This document shows, one piece after another, positions 35,848 to 44,531 of a stretch of DNA of 64,000 nucleotides (position 1 is its first letter; each line of letters opens with the position of its first letter). Origin of the DNA: Luteimicrobium subarcticum (GTDB lineage Bacteria; Actinomycetota; Actinomycetes; Actinomycetales; Cellulomonadaceae). A model generated the notes under the pieces. The model worked only from the letters and a program-made list of their open reading frames with translations, was not told the DNA's origin and did no database searches. The DNA lies in the NCBI RefSeq assembly GCF_002798015.1, contig NZ_PGTZ01000007.1, forward strand, positions 796,797-860,796. The letters are read 5' to 3'. The translations under genes were made by a program, and so were the position numbers.

Positions 35848-35853
35848 TATGCT
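35848..35853 (+). promoter_or_regulatory. Candidate -10 element (TATGCT) for the dehydrogenase/ABC exporter operon
   Basis: TATGCT, a good match to TANNNT, lies 31 nt before GTG 35885, giving a leader of about 25 nt that carries the ribosome binding site GAGGAG (35871-35876). It probably starts the transcript dehydrogenase-Wzm-Wzt-GT4-Ugd. Confidence 0.55.
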
Positions 35854-35884
35854 TTCCGAGCCACCTTCCAGAGGAGTTACTGCT

Positions 35885-37144
35885 GTGTCCGCTGATGTTG
35901 TCGTGCTGGGTCTCGGGTACGTGGGCCTGCCGCTCGCGCAGGAAGCCGTCCGCTCCGGTCTCGAGGTGCTGGGGTTCGATGTCAGCTCTCGGGTGATCGA
36001 GGGCCTCAACGCCGGGAAGTCGCACGTCGACGACCTGTCCGACGAGGCGATCTCGGACATGCTCGCGAAGGGCTTCCGCGCGACGTCCGACGAGTCCGAG
36101 ATCCGTGACGCGAAGGTCGCGGTCATCTGCGTCCCGACGCCGCTCGCCGAGGACGGCGGCCCGGACCTCGGTGCCGTCATCTCCGCCACCCGCACCGTGG
36201 CGCGCCAGCTCACGGCGGGCACGCTCGTCGTGCTGGAGTCGACGACCTACCCGGGCACCACCGAGGAGGTCCTGCGACCGATCCTCGAGGAGGGCGGCCT
36301 CGTCGCCGGCCAGGACTTCGAGCTGGCGTTCTCGCCGGAGCGGATCGACCCGGGCAACCCGGTCTACGGCATGAAGAACACGCCGAAGGTCGTCGGCGGC
36401 ACCACGCCGGCCGCGACCGAGCAGGCCGCCGCGTTCTACCGCCGGTTCGTCGACACTGTCGTCGAGGCGAAGGGCGCGCGCGAGGCCGAGACGGCGAAGC
36501 TGCTCGAGAACACCTTCCGCCACATCAACATCGCGCTCGTCAACGAGATGGCGCGCTTCTGCCACGAGCTCGGCATCGACCTGTGGGACGTCATCCGTCT
36601 CGCGAAGACGAAGCCGTTCGGGTTCCAGGCGTTCTACCCGGGTCCGGGCGTCGGCGGTCACTGCATCCCCATCGACCCGAACTACCTGAGCTACAACGTG
36701 CGCTCCAAGCTGGGCTACCCGTTCCGGTTCGTCGAGCTCGCGCAGGAGATCAACGCGACGATGCCGGCGTACGTCGCGCGGCGCGTGCAGGACGTCCTCA
36801 ACGACGCGCAGATCGCGCTGAACGGCGCGAACGTGCTGCTCCTCGGCGTGACGTACAAGCCCGACATCGCCGACCAGCGCGAGTCGCCGGCGGTCCCGCT
36901 CGCCCAGGTGCTGCGCGACAAGGGTGCCGTGGTCTCGTTCCACGACCCGAACGTCGAGAAGTGGCGGGTCAACGGTGACGTGCTCGACCGTGTCGCTGAC
37001 CTCGACACCGCGGTGGCCTCGGCCGACGTCGTCGTCCTGGTGCAGAACCACCACTCGTACGATCTCGACGCGCTGACGGCGGCCGCACCGCGGTTCTTCG
37101 ACACGCGCGGTGCCACGACGTCGGACGCCGTGCACCGGCTGTGA
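35885..37144 (+). CDS. wecC: Nucleotide-sugar dehydrogenase, probably UDP-N-acetyl-D-mannosamine dehydrogenase
   Basis: 419 residues from GTG 35885, set by GAGGAG 8 nt upstream; ATG 35849 is in frame but lies inside the -10 box. It performs the NAD-dependent two-step oxidation of a UDP-sugar C6 to a uronic acid. Landmarks: VVVLGLGYVGLPLA (NAD site), VICVPTPLAEDGGPDL, LESTTYPGTTEEVL, FSPERIDPGN, KLLENTFRHINIALVNEMA, GPGVGGHCIPIDP with catalytic C260, and LLLGVTYKPDIADQRESP. The pattern groups with WecC/WbpA-type enzymes rather than UDP-glucose dehydrogenase, and WecB is encoded nearby, so UDP-ManNAcA is the expected product; UDP-GlcNAcA is the main alternative. The stop overlaps the Wzm start by 4 nt. 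Confidence 0.85.
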   Translation: MSADVVVLGLGYVGLPLAQEAVRSGLEVLGFDVSSRVIEGLNAGKSHVDDLSDEAISDMLAKGFRATSDESEIRDAKVAVICVPTPLAEDGGPDLGAVISATRTVARQLTAGTLVVLESTTYPGTTEEVLRPILEEGGLVAGQDFELAFSPERIDPGNPVYGMKNTPKVVGGTTPAATEQAAAFYRRFVDTVVEAKGAREAETAKLLENTFRHINIALVNEMARFCHELGIDLWDVIRLAKTKPFGFQAFYPGPGVGGHCIPIDPNYLSYNVRSKLGYPFRFVELAQEINATMPAYVARRVQDVLNDAQIALNGANVLLLGVTYKPDIADQRESPAVPLAQVLRDKGAVVSFHDPNVEKWRVNGDVLDRVADLDTAVASADVVVLVQNHHSYDLDALTAAAPRFFDTRGATTSDAVHRL

Positions 37145-38022
37145 CCGTCGAGCAGATGCGCACGCCGAGCTCGGAGGAGCTCGCCGCGCTCGCCGAGGAG
37201 AACGGTCTGCGACCGTTCGGCGAGCGGCAGTCGCTGCGCGAGTACTCCGTCGAGCTGTGGCGTCGTCGGTCGTTCCTGTGGACGCTCGCGAAGTCCCGGT
37301 CGTACAACCGCAACCAGGACAACTACCTGGGCCAGATGTGGAGCGTGCTCAACCCGCTCTTCCTGGCGGGCGTGTACTACCTGATCTTCGGGGTGCTGCT
37401 CAAGACGACGCACGGGGTCGACAACTTCGTCGGGTTCCTCGTCATCGGCGTGTTCACGTTCTCGTTCGTGAGCACGTCCATGACGAGCGGTGCGGGCAGC
37501 GTGTCGAACAGCCTGTCGCTCGTGCGCAGCCTGCGGTTCCCGCGCGCGGTCCTGCCGCTGTCGGTCACGGTCGCGGAGCTCGTCACGTTCGGGTCGACCG
37601 TCGCCGTGATGCTGTTCCTCGTGCTCCTGAGCGGCGAGCGGCCCACGTGGTCGTGGTTCGGCGTCGTCCCGGCTTTCGGGCTGGCGTTCGTGTTCGTGTC
37701 GGGCGTGGCCATGATGCTGTCGCGCATGGTGGCCTCGGCGCGCGACCTGCGGAACCTCATCCCGGTCGGGATCCGGTTCATCCGCTACTTCTCGGGCGTC
37801 TTCTTCTCGATCGACGCGTACGTGGTGGACAAGGGCTTCTGGGGCCAGGTCATGCTGTACCAGCCCGTCGCGGTGTACCTGAACCTCGCACGGTCGGCGC
37901 TCCTCGAGGAGTTCGACTCGAGCATGACGCTCTGGCTCGCAGGGGCCGGCTGGGCCCTGCTCGCCGTGGTGGTCGGGTACGTCGTGTTCTGGCGCGGAGA
38001 AGAGCAGTACGGACGTGAGTGA
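37141..38022 (+). CDS. ABC-2 type polysaccharide exporter, membrane subunit (Wzm-like)
   Basis: 293 residues from GTG 37141, overlapping the dehydrogenase stop (GTGA). A cytoplasmic N-terminus of 70 residues is followed by six hydrophobic segments and the ABC-2 motif region SYNRNQDNYLGQMWSVLNPL, which resembles the amphipathic gate helix and first membrane helix of Wzm/TagG proteins; SLVRSLRFPRAVLPLS and FLVIGVFTFSF are also typical. Together with the ATPase encoded next it should flip completed undecaprenyl-linked polymer across the membrane. The 3' end overlaps the Wzt start by 8 nt, so both subunits are coupled. Teichoic or teichuronic acid export is equally possible. Confidence 0.92.
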   Translation: MTVEQMRTPSSEELAALAEENGLRPFGERQSLREYSVELWRRRSFLWTLAKSRSYNRNQDNYLGQMWSVLNPLFLAGVYYLIFGVLLKTTHGVDNFVGFLVIGVFTFSFVSTSMTSGAGSVSNSLSLVRSLRFPRAVLPLSVTVAELVTFGSTVAVMLFLVLLSGERPTWSWFGVVPAFGLAFVFVSGVAMMLSRMVASARDLRNLIPVGIRFIRYFSGVFFSIDAYVVDKGFWGQVMLYQPVAVYLNLARSALLEEFDSSMTLWLAGAGWALLAVVVGYVVFWRGEEQYGRE

Positions 38023-38863
38023 GCTGACGATGGACGCGCGGTTCGACGACCTCGAGGACGGCTACGAGGAGACCCACTACACGCCGGCGAGCATCGGGTC
38101 GCCGTCGCTCATCGCCGACGACGTGCACGTGCGGTACCGCGTGTTCGGTGGTCGGCGCATCACGCAGACCGACCAGGGCCTGCTGCGCAAGGCGCTGAAC
38201 CGCGGTCGGCGGCACGTCGGCGCTGTCTCGGAGGTGCACGCCGTCAAGGGTGTGTCGTTCGTCGCGCACCACGGCGAGTCGATCGGCATCCTCGGCCGCA
38301 ACGGCGCGGGCAAGAGCACGCTGCTGCGCGCCCTGGCGGGCCTGCTGCCCATGGCGGCGGGGAACGTCTACTCGGCGGGCACGATGTCGCTCCTGGGTGT
38401 GAATGCCGCGCTGATGGGGTCGATGACGGGCGAGCGGAACATCATGATCGGCGGTCTCGCGCTCGGGCTGACGCCCAAGGAGGTCCGCGAGAAGATGCCC
38501 TCGATCGTCGAGTTCGCGGGCATCGGTGACTTCGTCAACCTGCCGATGTCGGCGTACTCGTCGGGTATGGCGGCGCGTCTGCGCTTCGCGATCTCGACGT
38601 CGGTGGTCCCGGACATCCTCATGATCGACGAGGCGCTGGCGACGGGTGACGCCGAGTTCCGTGCCCGCAGCCAGGCCCGGGTCGAGGAGATCCGCGACGA
38701 GGCCGGCACGGTGTTCCTCGTGAGCCACTCGATCGCCTCCGTCGAGCGGATGTGCAACCGGGCGATCTGGCTCGAGCAGGGCCGCATGGTCATGGACGGT
38801 CCGGTCGACGACGTGTGCGCCGCCTACAAGGAGGCCACGCGCGTCCGTCCCAAGAAGAAGTGA
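38015..38863 (+). CDS. ABC polysaccharide exporter, ATP-binding subunit (Wzt/TagH-like, no C-terminal sensor domain)
   Basis: 282 residues from GTG 38015; ATG 38030 in frame is an alternative. Walker A GRNGAGKST (94-102), Q-loop region SLLGVNAALMGSMTGERN with the family-specific insertion, signature YSSGMAARLRF, Walker B ILMIDEAL and switch SHSIASVERM are all present. The N-terminus has a 30-residue acidic extension and an insertion (about 45-75) as in Wzt/RfbB-type ATPases. It ends soon after the nucleotide-binding domain, so it lacks the C-terminal carbohydrate-binding domain used by some Wzt proteins to recognise chain caps. It powers polymer export with the Wzm subunit. One base separates its stop from the next gene. 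Confidence 0.93.
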   Translation: MSELTMDARFDDLEDGYEETHYTPASIGSPSLIADDVHVRYRVFGGRRITQTDQGLLRKALNRGRRHVGAVSEVHAVKGVSFVAHHGESIGILGRNGAGKSTLLRALAGLLPMAAGNVYSAGTMSLLGVNAALMGSMTGERNIMIGGLALGLTPKEVREKMPSIVEFAGIGDFVNLPMSAYSSGMAARLRFAISTSVVPDILMIDEALATGDAEFRARSQARVEEIRDEAGTVFLVSHSIASVERMCNRAIWLEQGRMVMDGPVDDVCAAYKEATRVRPKKK

Positions 38864-38864
38864 C

Positions 38865-40025
38865 GTGAGCCCGCACGAGCATGCGGTGCGGGTCCTCGTG
38901 GTCACGGTGGTCCACGACCCCGCGGACGCGCGGATCCGGCACCGGCAGATCGCGGCGATGGTCGAGGCCGGCTGGGACGTGACGTACGCGGCACCGTTCA
39001 CCGCCTACGGCCGCGAGCCCGTCGCCGGGGTCACGGCCGTGGACCTGCCGCGCGCGGCGGGCCGTCGCCGGCTGGGCGCGGTGCGGGCCGCACGTCGGCT
39101 GCTCGCGGCGCGGACGGCGGACGTCGACGTGGTGCTGCTGCACGACCCGGACCTCCTGCTCGCGGTACCCCGGCGCGCGCGCCGGCGCGGTACCGCGGTC
39201 GTGTGGGACGTGCACGAGGACACCGCTGCCGCCGTGACCATGCGGGGCTGGATCCCGGGTCCGCTGCGCTCGCTCGCGGCGTGGGGCGTCCGGCGGGCGG
39301 AGCGCTGGGCGGAGCGGCACGTCGACCTGGTCCTCGCCGAGCCGGGGTACGTGGCGCGGTTCGCGCGCCCGCACCCCGTCGTGCCCAACTCGGTCCGCGT
39401 CCCGGCGGCGTTCCCGGACGCACCGGTCCAGGACCGGGTCGTGTACCTCGGCAAGCTGACGGCGGCCCGGGGTGCCCGCGAGCTCGTCGCGCTGGGCGCG
39501 GCGCTGGCGAGCGAGGTCACGGTCGAGCTGGTCGGGCCGGCGACCGGCGAGGTCGCGGACGAGCTCGCGGCGGCTGCCGGACGCGGCGACGTCGACTGGG
39601 CGGGGTTCGTCCCGAACGACGCTGCCCTCGCGCGGCTCGACGGCGCGCTCGCCGGCCTGTCCCTGCTCCACGACGAGCCCAACTACGCCCACTCGCAGCC
39701 CACCAAGGTCTTCGAGTACATGGCGCACGGCCTCCCGGTCGTCACGACGCCGAACCCGGCGTCGGTGCAGGTGGTGGAGAGCGCCGGCGCGGGCCTCGTC
39801 GTGCCGTTCGGCGACGTCGCCGCCGCCGCGGCGGCCGTCCGCCGGCTGCGCGACGACCGCCCGGAGCGCGACGCGATGGCCCGCCGCGGCTATGACGATG
39901 TGCGGCAGCACCACGACTGGGGTGCGGACCGCGTCGCGTTCCTCGGTATCCTCGACCAGTTCGCACACCGCGCCGGGAGCCCCTCGCGCGATGTCCCGGG
40001 CACGACGCCCGGAAACCCCGCATGA
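38865..40025 (+). CDS. GT4-type glycosyltransferase
   Basis: 386 residues from GTG 38865, one base after the Wzt stop. A compact GT-B enzyme: VLVVTVVHDPADARIRHRQI at the N-terminus, VLLHDPDLLLAVPRRA, VVWDVHEDTAAA, HVDLVLAEPGYVARF, then the donor lobe VVYLGKLTAARGARELVALG, VDWAGFVPNDAALARLD, AGLSLLHDEPNYAHSQPTKV and FEYMAHGLPVVTTPNP. Unlike the four long GT4 paralogues it has no N-terminal extension and lacks the GYATRSHG signature. Embedded in the exporter operon, so it probably acts on the same polymer. Substrate unknown. Confidence 0.88.
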   Translation: MSPHEHAVRVLVVTVVHDPADARIRHRQIAAMVEAGWDVTYAAPFTAYGREPVAGVTAVDLPRAAGRRRLGAVRAARRLLAARTADVDVVLLHDPDLLLAVPRRARRRGTAVVWDVHEDTAAAVTMRGWIPGPLRSLAAWGVRRAERWAERHVDLVLAEPGYVARFARPHPVVPNSVRVPAAFPDAPVQDRVVYLGKLTAARGARELVALGAALASEVTVELVGPATGEVADELAAAAGRGDVDWAGFVPNDAALARLDGALAGLSLLHDEPNYAHSQPTKVFEYMAHGLPVVTTPNPASVQVVESAGAGLVVPFGDVAAAAAAVRRLRDDRPERDAMARRGYDDVRQHHDWGADRVAFLGILDQFAHRAGSPSRDVPGTTPGNPA

Positions 40026-40038
40026 CGAAGGACGAATC

Positions 40039-41349
40039 TTGCGCATCTCGGTGATCGGCTGTGGATACCTCGGTGCCGTGCACGCCGCGTGCATGGCCCA
40101 GCTCGGGCACGACGTCGTCGGCATCGACGTGGACGAGCGCAAGGTCAAGCTGTTGGCCTCGGGCGAGGCGCCCTTCTTCGAGCCCGGCCTGCCCGAGCTC
40201 CTCTCGCAGGCGTCCGCGACGGGACGCCTGCGCTTCACGACGGACCTGGCCCAGGCGGCGTCCGCAGACGTCCACTTCGTGTGCGTCGGCACACCGCAGG
40301 TCAAGGGCGGCTACGCCGCCGACCTGACGTACGTGGACGCCGCGTTCGAGGCGCTGCTGCCGCACCTGGGCGCTGGCGACGTCGTGGTGGGCAAGTCGAC
40401 GGTGCCCGTGGGCACGGCCGCCCGCCTCGCTGCGACCCTCGCCGACGCCGCGCCCGAGGTGACCCTGGCCTGGAACCCGGAGTTCCTGCGCGAGGGCTTC
40501 GCCGTCCAGGACACCCTGCACCCGGACCGCCTCGTCTACGGGGTCGCGTCCGGCGCGGCGGGCGAGCACGCCGTCGAGGTGCTCGACGCCGTCTACGCGG
40601 CCCCGCTCGCGGAGGACACCCCGCGGCTGGTGACCGACTACCCGACCGCCGAGCTGGTCAAGGTCGCGGCGAACTCGTTCCTCGCGACCAAGATCTCGTT
40701 CATCAACGCGATGGCCGAGCTGTGCGAGGCGACGGGCGCGGACGTGACCCAGCTCGCCGACGCGATCGGTCACGACGACCGGATCGGCCGCAAGTTCCTC
40801 AACGCGGGCCTCGGTTTCGGCGGCGGCTGCCTGCCGAAGGACATCCGCGCGTTCATGGCGCGTGCCGACGAGCTCGGCGCCGACCAGGCGGTCACCTTCC
40901 TCAAGGAGATCGACGCGATCAACGTGCGTCGCCGGGGCCGCATGGTGGACCTCGCGACGGAGGTCCTGGGCGGTGACGTCGCGGGCCGCCGGATCGCCGT
41001 GCTCGGTGCGGCCTTCAAGCCCAACAGCGACGACGTGCGCGACTCGCCCGCTCTCGACGTGGCGGTCCGCCTCATGGAGCTCGGCGCGCAGGTGCGCGTG
41101 ACGGACCCCGAGGCCGGCGCGAACGCCCACGCCGTCCACCCCGACCTCGACGTCACGACGTTCGACGCGGCGGTCGACGGTGCGGAGGCCGTGCTCCTGC
41201 TCACCGAGTGGCAGCAGTACCGCGAGCTCGACCCCGACGCGCTCGGTGAGCGCGTCGCGGCCCGCCACGTGCTCGACGGGCGCAACGTGCTCGACCCGGG
41301 CCGCTGGCGTGCCGCCGGCTGGACGTACCGCGCGCTCGGCCGGCACTGA
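40039..41349 (+). CDS. ugd: UDP-glucose 6-dehydrogenase
   Basis: 436 residues from TTG 40039. No in-frame ATG or GTG precedes the Rossmann strand, and GAAGGA at 40027-40032 is well placed for this TTG; GTG 40051 would cut into the first strand. The enzyme oxidises UDP-glucose to UDP-glucuronate. Landmarks: ISVIGCGYLGAVHA, VGIDVDERKVKLL, VHFVCVGTPQVKGGYAADL, VGKSTVPVGTAARL, WNPEFLREGFAVQDTLHPDR, ELVKVAANSFLATKISFINA, GFGGGCLPKDIRAF with catalytic C264, and VLGAAFKPNSDDVRDSPAL. Length is normal for bacterial Ugd. Last recognisable gene of the exporter operon. Confidence 0.95.
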   Translation: MRISVIGCGYLGAVHAACMAQLGHDVVGIDVDERKVKLLASGEAPFFEPGLPELLSQASATGRLRFTTDLAQAASADVHFVCVGTPQVKGGYAADLTYVDAAFEALLPHLGAGDVVVGKSTVPVGTAARLAATLADAAPEVTLAWNPEFLREGFAVQDTLHPDRLVYGVASGAAGEHAVEVLDAVYAAPLAEDTPRLVTDYPTAELVKVAANSFLATKISFINAMAELCEATGADVTQLADAIGHDDRIGRKFLNAGLGFGGGCLPKDIRAFMARADELGADQAVTFLKEIDAINVRRRGRMVDLATEVLGGDVAGRRIAVLGAAFKPNSDDVRDSPALDVAVRLMELGAQVRVTDPEAGANAHAVHPDLDVTTFDAAVDGAEAVLLLTEWQQYRELDPDALGERVAARHVLDGRNVLDPGRWRAAGWTYRALGRH

Positions 41350-41398
41350 CCTCACCCGGCCGCCACCGCGCGCCGACCCACCTCACGAGGGAGTCGAC

Positions 41399-42328
41399 AT
41401 GTCCCACTCCGAAGGCGGCACGAAGGCCATCGTCGCGGCCCTGCTCGCCAACGTCGGCATCGCGGTCACCAAGTTCGTCGCGTACCTGCTGACGCACTCG
41501 TCGTCGATGCTCGCGGAGTCCGTCCACTCGCTCGCCGACTCGGGCAACCAGCTCCTCCTGCTCCTCGGCGGCAAGCGCGCCCGCCGCGCCGCCGACGAGG
41601 AGCACCCGTTCGGGTACGGGCGTGAGCGCTACCTCTACGCCTTCATCGTCTCGATCGTGCTGTTCACCCTGGGTGGGCTCTTCGCGCTCTACGAGGCGTG
41701 GCACAAGTTCGAGGACCCGCACCCCATCGAGTCGTGGCAGTGGGTGCCGGTCGCGGTGCTGCTCGCGTCGATCGTCATGGAGGGGTCCTCCTTCCGCACC
41801 GCGCTCAAGGAGTCGAAGGCGGCGCGCCGCGACATGTCGCTCGTCGCGTACATCCGGGCGGCGAAGGCGCCCGAGCTGCCCGTCGTGCTGCTCGAGGACT
41901 TCGGCGCCCTGGTCGGCCTGGTCTTCGCCCTCTTCGGTGTCGGCATGACCCTGGTGACCGACGACGGACGCTGGGACGCGGTCGGCTCGGGCGCGATCGG
42001 GGTGCTCCTCGTCCTCATCGCGGTCGCGCTGGCCCTCGAGACCCGGTCGATGCTGCTCGGCGAGGCGGCGACGCCCCGCGACGTCGCGGCGATCCGGGCG
42101 GCGCTCGTGGGCGACGGGGTGCCGTCCGTGATCCACCTGCGCACCCTGCACCTGGGACCCGAGGAGCTGCTCGTGGCCGCCAAGATCGAGGTGACGGCGA
42201 CCGAGAGCGCTCGCGAGATCGCGGACGCCATCGACGCGGCGGAGGCGCGCGTCCGGGCCGCCGTCCCGATCGCCACCACGATCTACCTGGAGCCCGACCT
42301 GCGGCGCGCCGGGACGTCGCCGGCCTGA
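41399..42328 (+). CDS. Cation diffusion facilitator family transporter
   Basis: 309 residues from ATG 41399 with GAGGGAG about 8 nt upstream. It exports divalent metals (Zn, Fe, Mn or Co) in exchange for protons. Transmembrane helices: IVAALLANVGIAVTKFVAYL, SMLAESVHSLADSGNQLLLL with the HxxxD metal site, LYAFIVSIVLFTLGGLFALY, WVPVAVLLASIVMEG, VVLLEDFGALVGLVFALFG with the second acidic site, and AIGVLLVLIAVALALE. The C-terminal cytoplasmic domain (about 215-300) has the usual alpha/beta metallochaperone-like fold. Fifty bases behind ugd on the same strand but with no evident functional link to polysaccharide synthesis. Confidence 0.93.
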   Translation: MSHSEGGTKAIVAALLANVGIAVTKFVAYLLTHSSSMLAESVHSLADSGNQLLLLLGGKRARRAADEEHPFGYGRERYLYAFIVSIVLFTLGGLFALYEAWHKFEDPHPIESWQWVPVAVLLASIVMEGSSFRTALKESKAARRDMSLVAYIRAAKAPELPVVLLEDFGALVGLVFALFGVGMTLVTDDGRWDAVGSGAIGVLLVLIAVALALETRSMLLGEAATPRDVAAIRAALVGDGVPSVIHLRTLHLGPEELLVAAKIEVTATESAREIADAIDAAEARVRAAVPIATTIYLEPDLRRAGTSPA

Positions 42329-42385
42329 CACGCGACGTCGAGGCCCGGTCGGTGGACGGCCCGCGGGCCGCCGCCGTCGTCCCGG

Positions 42386-42391
42386 TATCCT
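42386..42391 (+). promoter_or_regulatory. Candidate -10 element (TATCCT) for the metzincin gene
   Basis: TATCCT lies 52 nt before ATG 42444. A GGCCCGCGGGCC palindrome (42359-42370) sits just upstream and could terminate transcription from the CDF gene. Confidence 0.45.
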
Positions 42392-42443
42392 GTCCCGGGC
42401 CGGTGACCGCCGGCACGGAGGACGACATCCAGGGGTACCGGTC

Positions 42444-44441
42444 ATGCGACCTGCACGACGCCTCGCCGCGGCGTTCGCGGCCACTTGCACTCTCGCCGTG
42501 ACGGCGACGCTGACGAGCACGGCGGGCGCCCTCGCGGACGACGCGCCCCAGCCGTCGCCGCACGGCTTCACCACCGACGTCGCGGGCGTCGCCCCGGACG
42601 ACGACGCGGTGCCGTACGACTCGCCGAACGCCGACCAGGAGCTGGCGCCGACGCCCGGCCTGCTCGCCGCGACGTCGTCCAGCACGGTGCAGCACCTCGA
42701 GGTCGTCGTCGCGACGCCGAGCGGCGTCTCGTCGACCAGCGTGAAGTCCTGGCTCTCACGGGCCAACGTGGACTCCCTGGTGAGCGACGTGTCGAAGTAC
42801 TGGTCGGCGCAGACCGGTGGCCGGGTGACCTTCGCGGTCGACAAGTTCGCGTACCTCTCCCCGGGGGGCTCGTGCTACAGCGACTCGGCCATCACGAGCC
42901 TGTGGAGCCGCTCCTCGAAGCAGCTCTACGGCGAGGACTGGTACAGCAACACCGCCGGCCCGTCCTCGCGTCAGCACCTCGTCGTCCTCTACCCCGCCGA
43001 CTCCGGTGACGCGGACGGCGCGACCACCTGCGGCGGCCTGCTCGGCCTGGGCACCTACCCGTCGAGCCCCTCGCTCAGCAGCGGCGGCCTGACGTTCGCG
43101 GTCGCTGGCGGCTCCGGCGGCACGTCGAGCGCGCAGTACTACGCGGCCCGGCAGACCCTGGCGCACGAGCTCGGCCACAACTTCGGGCTGCACCACGCCG
43201 GCGTGGCCTGGTGCTCGGGCAGCCACCCGGACGGCGCGTTCTCGTCGTCGTCGTGCGCCGACCTGTCGTACTTCGACCTGTTCGACCTCATGGGCGGCGG
43301 GTTCGACACGAAGGGCGTGACGCCGCTGTCGGCGCCGCAGAAGGCGCGCCTCGGGGTGCTGTCGTCCTCGGTGGCTCCCGCCGTGACGCCGATCACGACG
43401 ACCAAGACGTACTCGCTCAGCGCGGCGGGCGCCACGAGCGGCCTGCAGACCGTGACCGCGGTCGACCCGTCCACGCACGAGCGCTACTACGTCGAGTACC
43501 GCCAGAAGTCGTCGAGCGTGGTCTTCCCGACCACGCCGACCTGGCCCTGGAAGCTCAACGTCACCTCGGGCGGCTCGACGATCGGGTCCGTCGGCTACGA
43601 CTACGGTGTCCGCATCCTGCGACTCGCCCCGGCCTCGAGCGCCTGGGCGGAGCCGTACGAGCAGACGATCGTGCCGATCAACGCCTCGGGCTCGACGTCA
43701 ACCCGCACGGCGTACCTGCCGAAGGGCCAGACGTTCACGAGCCGTAGCGGCCAGCTGAGCATCAAGGTCAACTCGGTTCCTGTGACGACCGCGACGTCGG
43801 GCACCGCGTCCGTCACCGTCGGCTTCGGCACCCCGGTCGTCCCGGCCATGTCGCTGACCCGGTCCAGCTCGACGCAGGCCTACGGGCACCCGACCACGCT
43901 CACCACGGCCCTGTCGTCGGCGAACGGCTACGTGCCGTCGGGCATCGTGACCATCCGCCAGGACGGCACGGCCGTGAAGACGATCCGCGTCTCGACGAGC
44001 GGCAAGGCGGTCTACACGGTCCCGAGCTCGCTGAGCCTCGGCTCGCACCGGTACACGTCGAGCTTCGCGCCCGACAGCACCGCCAAGGCGCGCAACATCG
44101 GCGCGCCGGCGTACCGCACCACGTACGTCACGGTCGCGAAGGCGACGCCGACGGTGTCGGTCACGATCGCACCGTCGACCGTGAGCCGTGGCCTGCACCC
44201 GCGGGCGACCGTCAAGGTCGTCTCGCCGGGGGTGTCCGCTCCGACGGGCACGCTGGCCGTGTACGTGGCCGGCAAGAAGGTGGCGTCGGCGACGCTCACC
44301 CCGGCCCGGCACGGCGGTGCGATCATCACGCTCCCGGCGCAGACCAAGGCGGGGAAGTATGCCGTGCACGCGACGTTCTACAGCACGACGTCGACGCTGA
44401 GCTCGCGGACCAGCGGCTCGGTGTACTACACCGTCCGCTGA
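42444..44441 (+). CDS. Secreted zinc metalloprotease (metzincin) with C-terminal Ig-like domains
   Basis: 665 residues from ATG 42444. A signal peptide (AAFAATCTLAVTATLTSTAGALA) ends near residue 31. The catalytic domain (about 75-300) contains HELGHNFGLHH at 241-251, the HExxHxxGxxH zinc motif of metzincins, followed by a plausible Met-turn (FDLFDLMGGGF) and cysteine pairs. The overall form resembles gametolysin-type (M11) proteins. After a linker, residues 450-665 hold two Ig-like (Big_3-like) units with GIVTIRQDGTAVKTIRV and FAPDSTAKARNIGAP, then GTLAVYVAGKKVASATL. Substrate unknown; it is probably extracellular or wall-associated. Convergent with a gene encoding a similar Ig-like tail, sharing a strong terminator. 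Confidence 0.9.
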   Translation: MRPARRLAAAFAATCTLAVTATLTSTAGALADDAPQPSPHGFTTDVAGVAPDDDAVPYDSPNADQELAPTPGLLAATSSSTVQHLEVVVATPSGVSSTSVKSWLSRANVDSLVSDVSKYWSAQTGGRVTFAVDKFAYLSPGGSCYSDSAITSLWSRSSKQLYGEDWYSNTAGPSSRQHLVVLYPADSGDADGATTCGGLLGLGTYPSSPSLSSGGLTFAVAGGSGGTSSAQYYAARQTLAHELGHNFGLHHAGVAWCSGSHPDGAFSSSSCADLSYFDLFDLMGGGFDTKGVTPLSAPQKARLGVLSSSVAPAVTPITTTKTYSLSAAGATSGLQTVTAVDPSTHERYYVEYRQKSSSVVFPTTPTWPWKLNVTSGGSTIGSVGYDYGVRILRLAPASSAWAEPYEQTIVPINASGSTSTRTAYLPKGQTFTSRSGQLSIKVNSVPVTTATSGTASVTVGFGTPVVPAMSLTRSSSTQAYGHPTTLTTALSSANGYVPSGIVTIRQDGTAVKTIRVSTSGKAVYTVPSSLSLGSHRYTSSFAPDSTAKARNIGAPAYRTTYVTVAKATPTVSVTIAPSTVSRGLHPRATVKVVSPGVSAPTGTLAVYVAGKKVASATLTPARHGGAIITLPAQTKAGKYAVHATFYSTTSTLSSRTSGSVYYTVR

Positions 44442-44479
44442 CGCGGCACCGCGGCACCGACGCGGCACAGACAGACACC

Positions 44480-44525
44480 GACGGCGGCGCGGGACCCGGA
44501 GCGATCCGGGGCCCGCGCCGCCGTC
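44480..44525. terminator. Bidirectional terminator hairpin between convergent secreted-protein genes
   Basis: Two 20-nt arms (44480-44499 and 44506-44525) pair with one mismatch around a 6-nt loop. It lies 38 bases after the metzincin stop and 6 bases after the stop of the minus-strand gene. There is no U-tract, as is common in GC-rich actinobacteria. Confidence 0.8.
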
Positions 44526-44531
44526 CGTGCG

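Noticed and set aside
31582..37135. Very long minus-strand open frames opposite the GT4 genes and wecC
   Set aside because: Translations are Arg/His/Val-rich shadows. The plus-strand proteins have intact family motifs.
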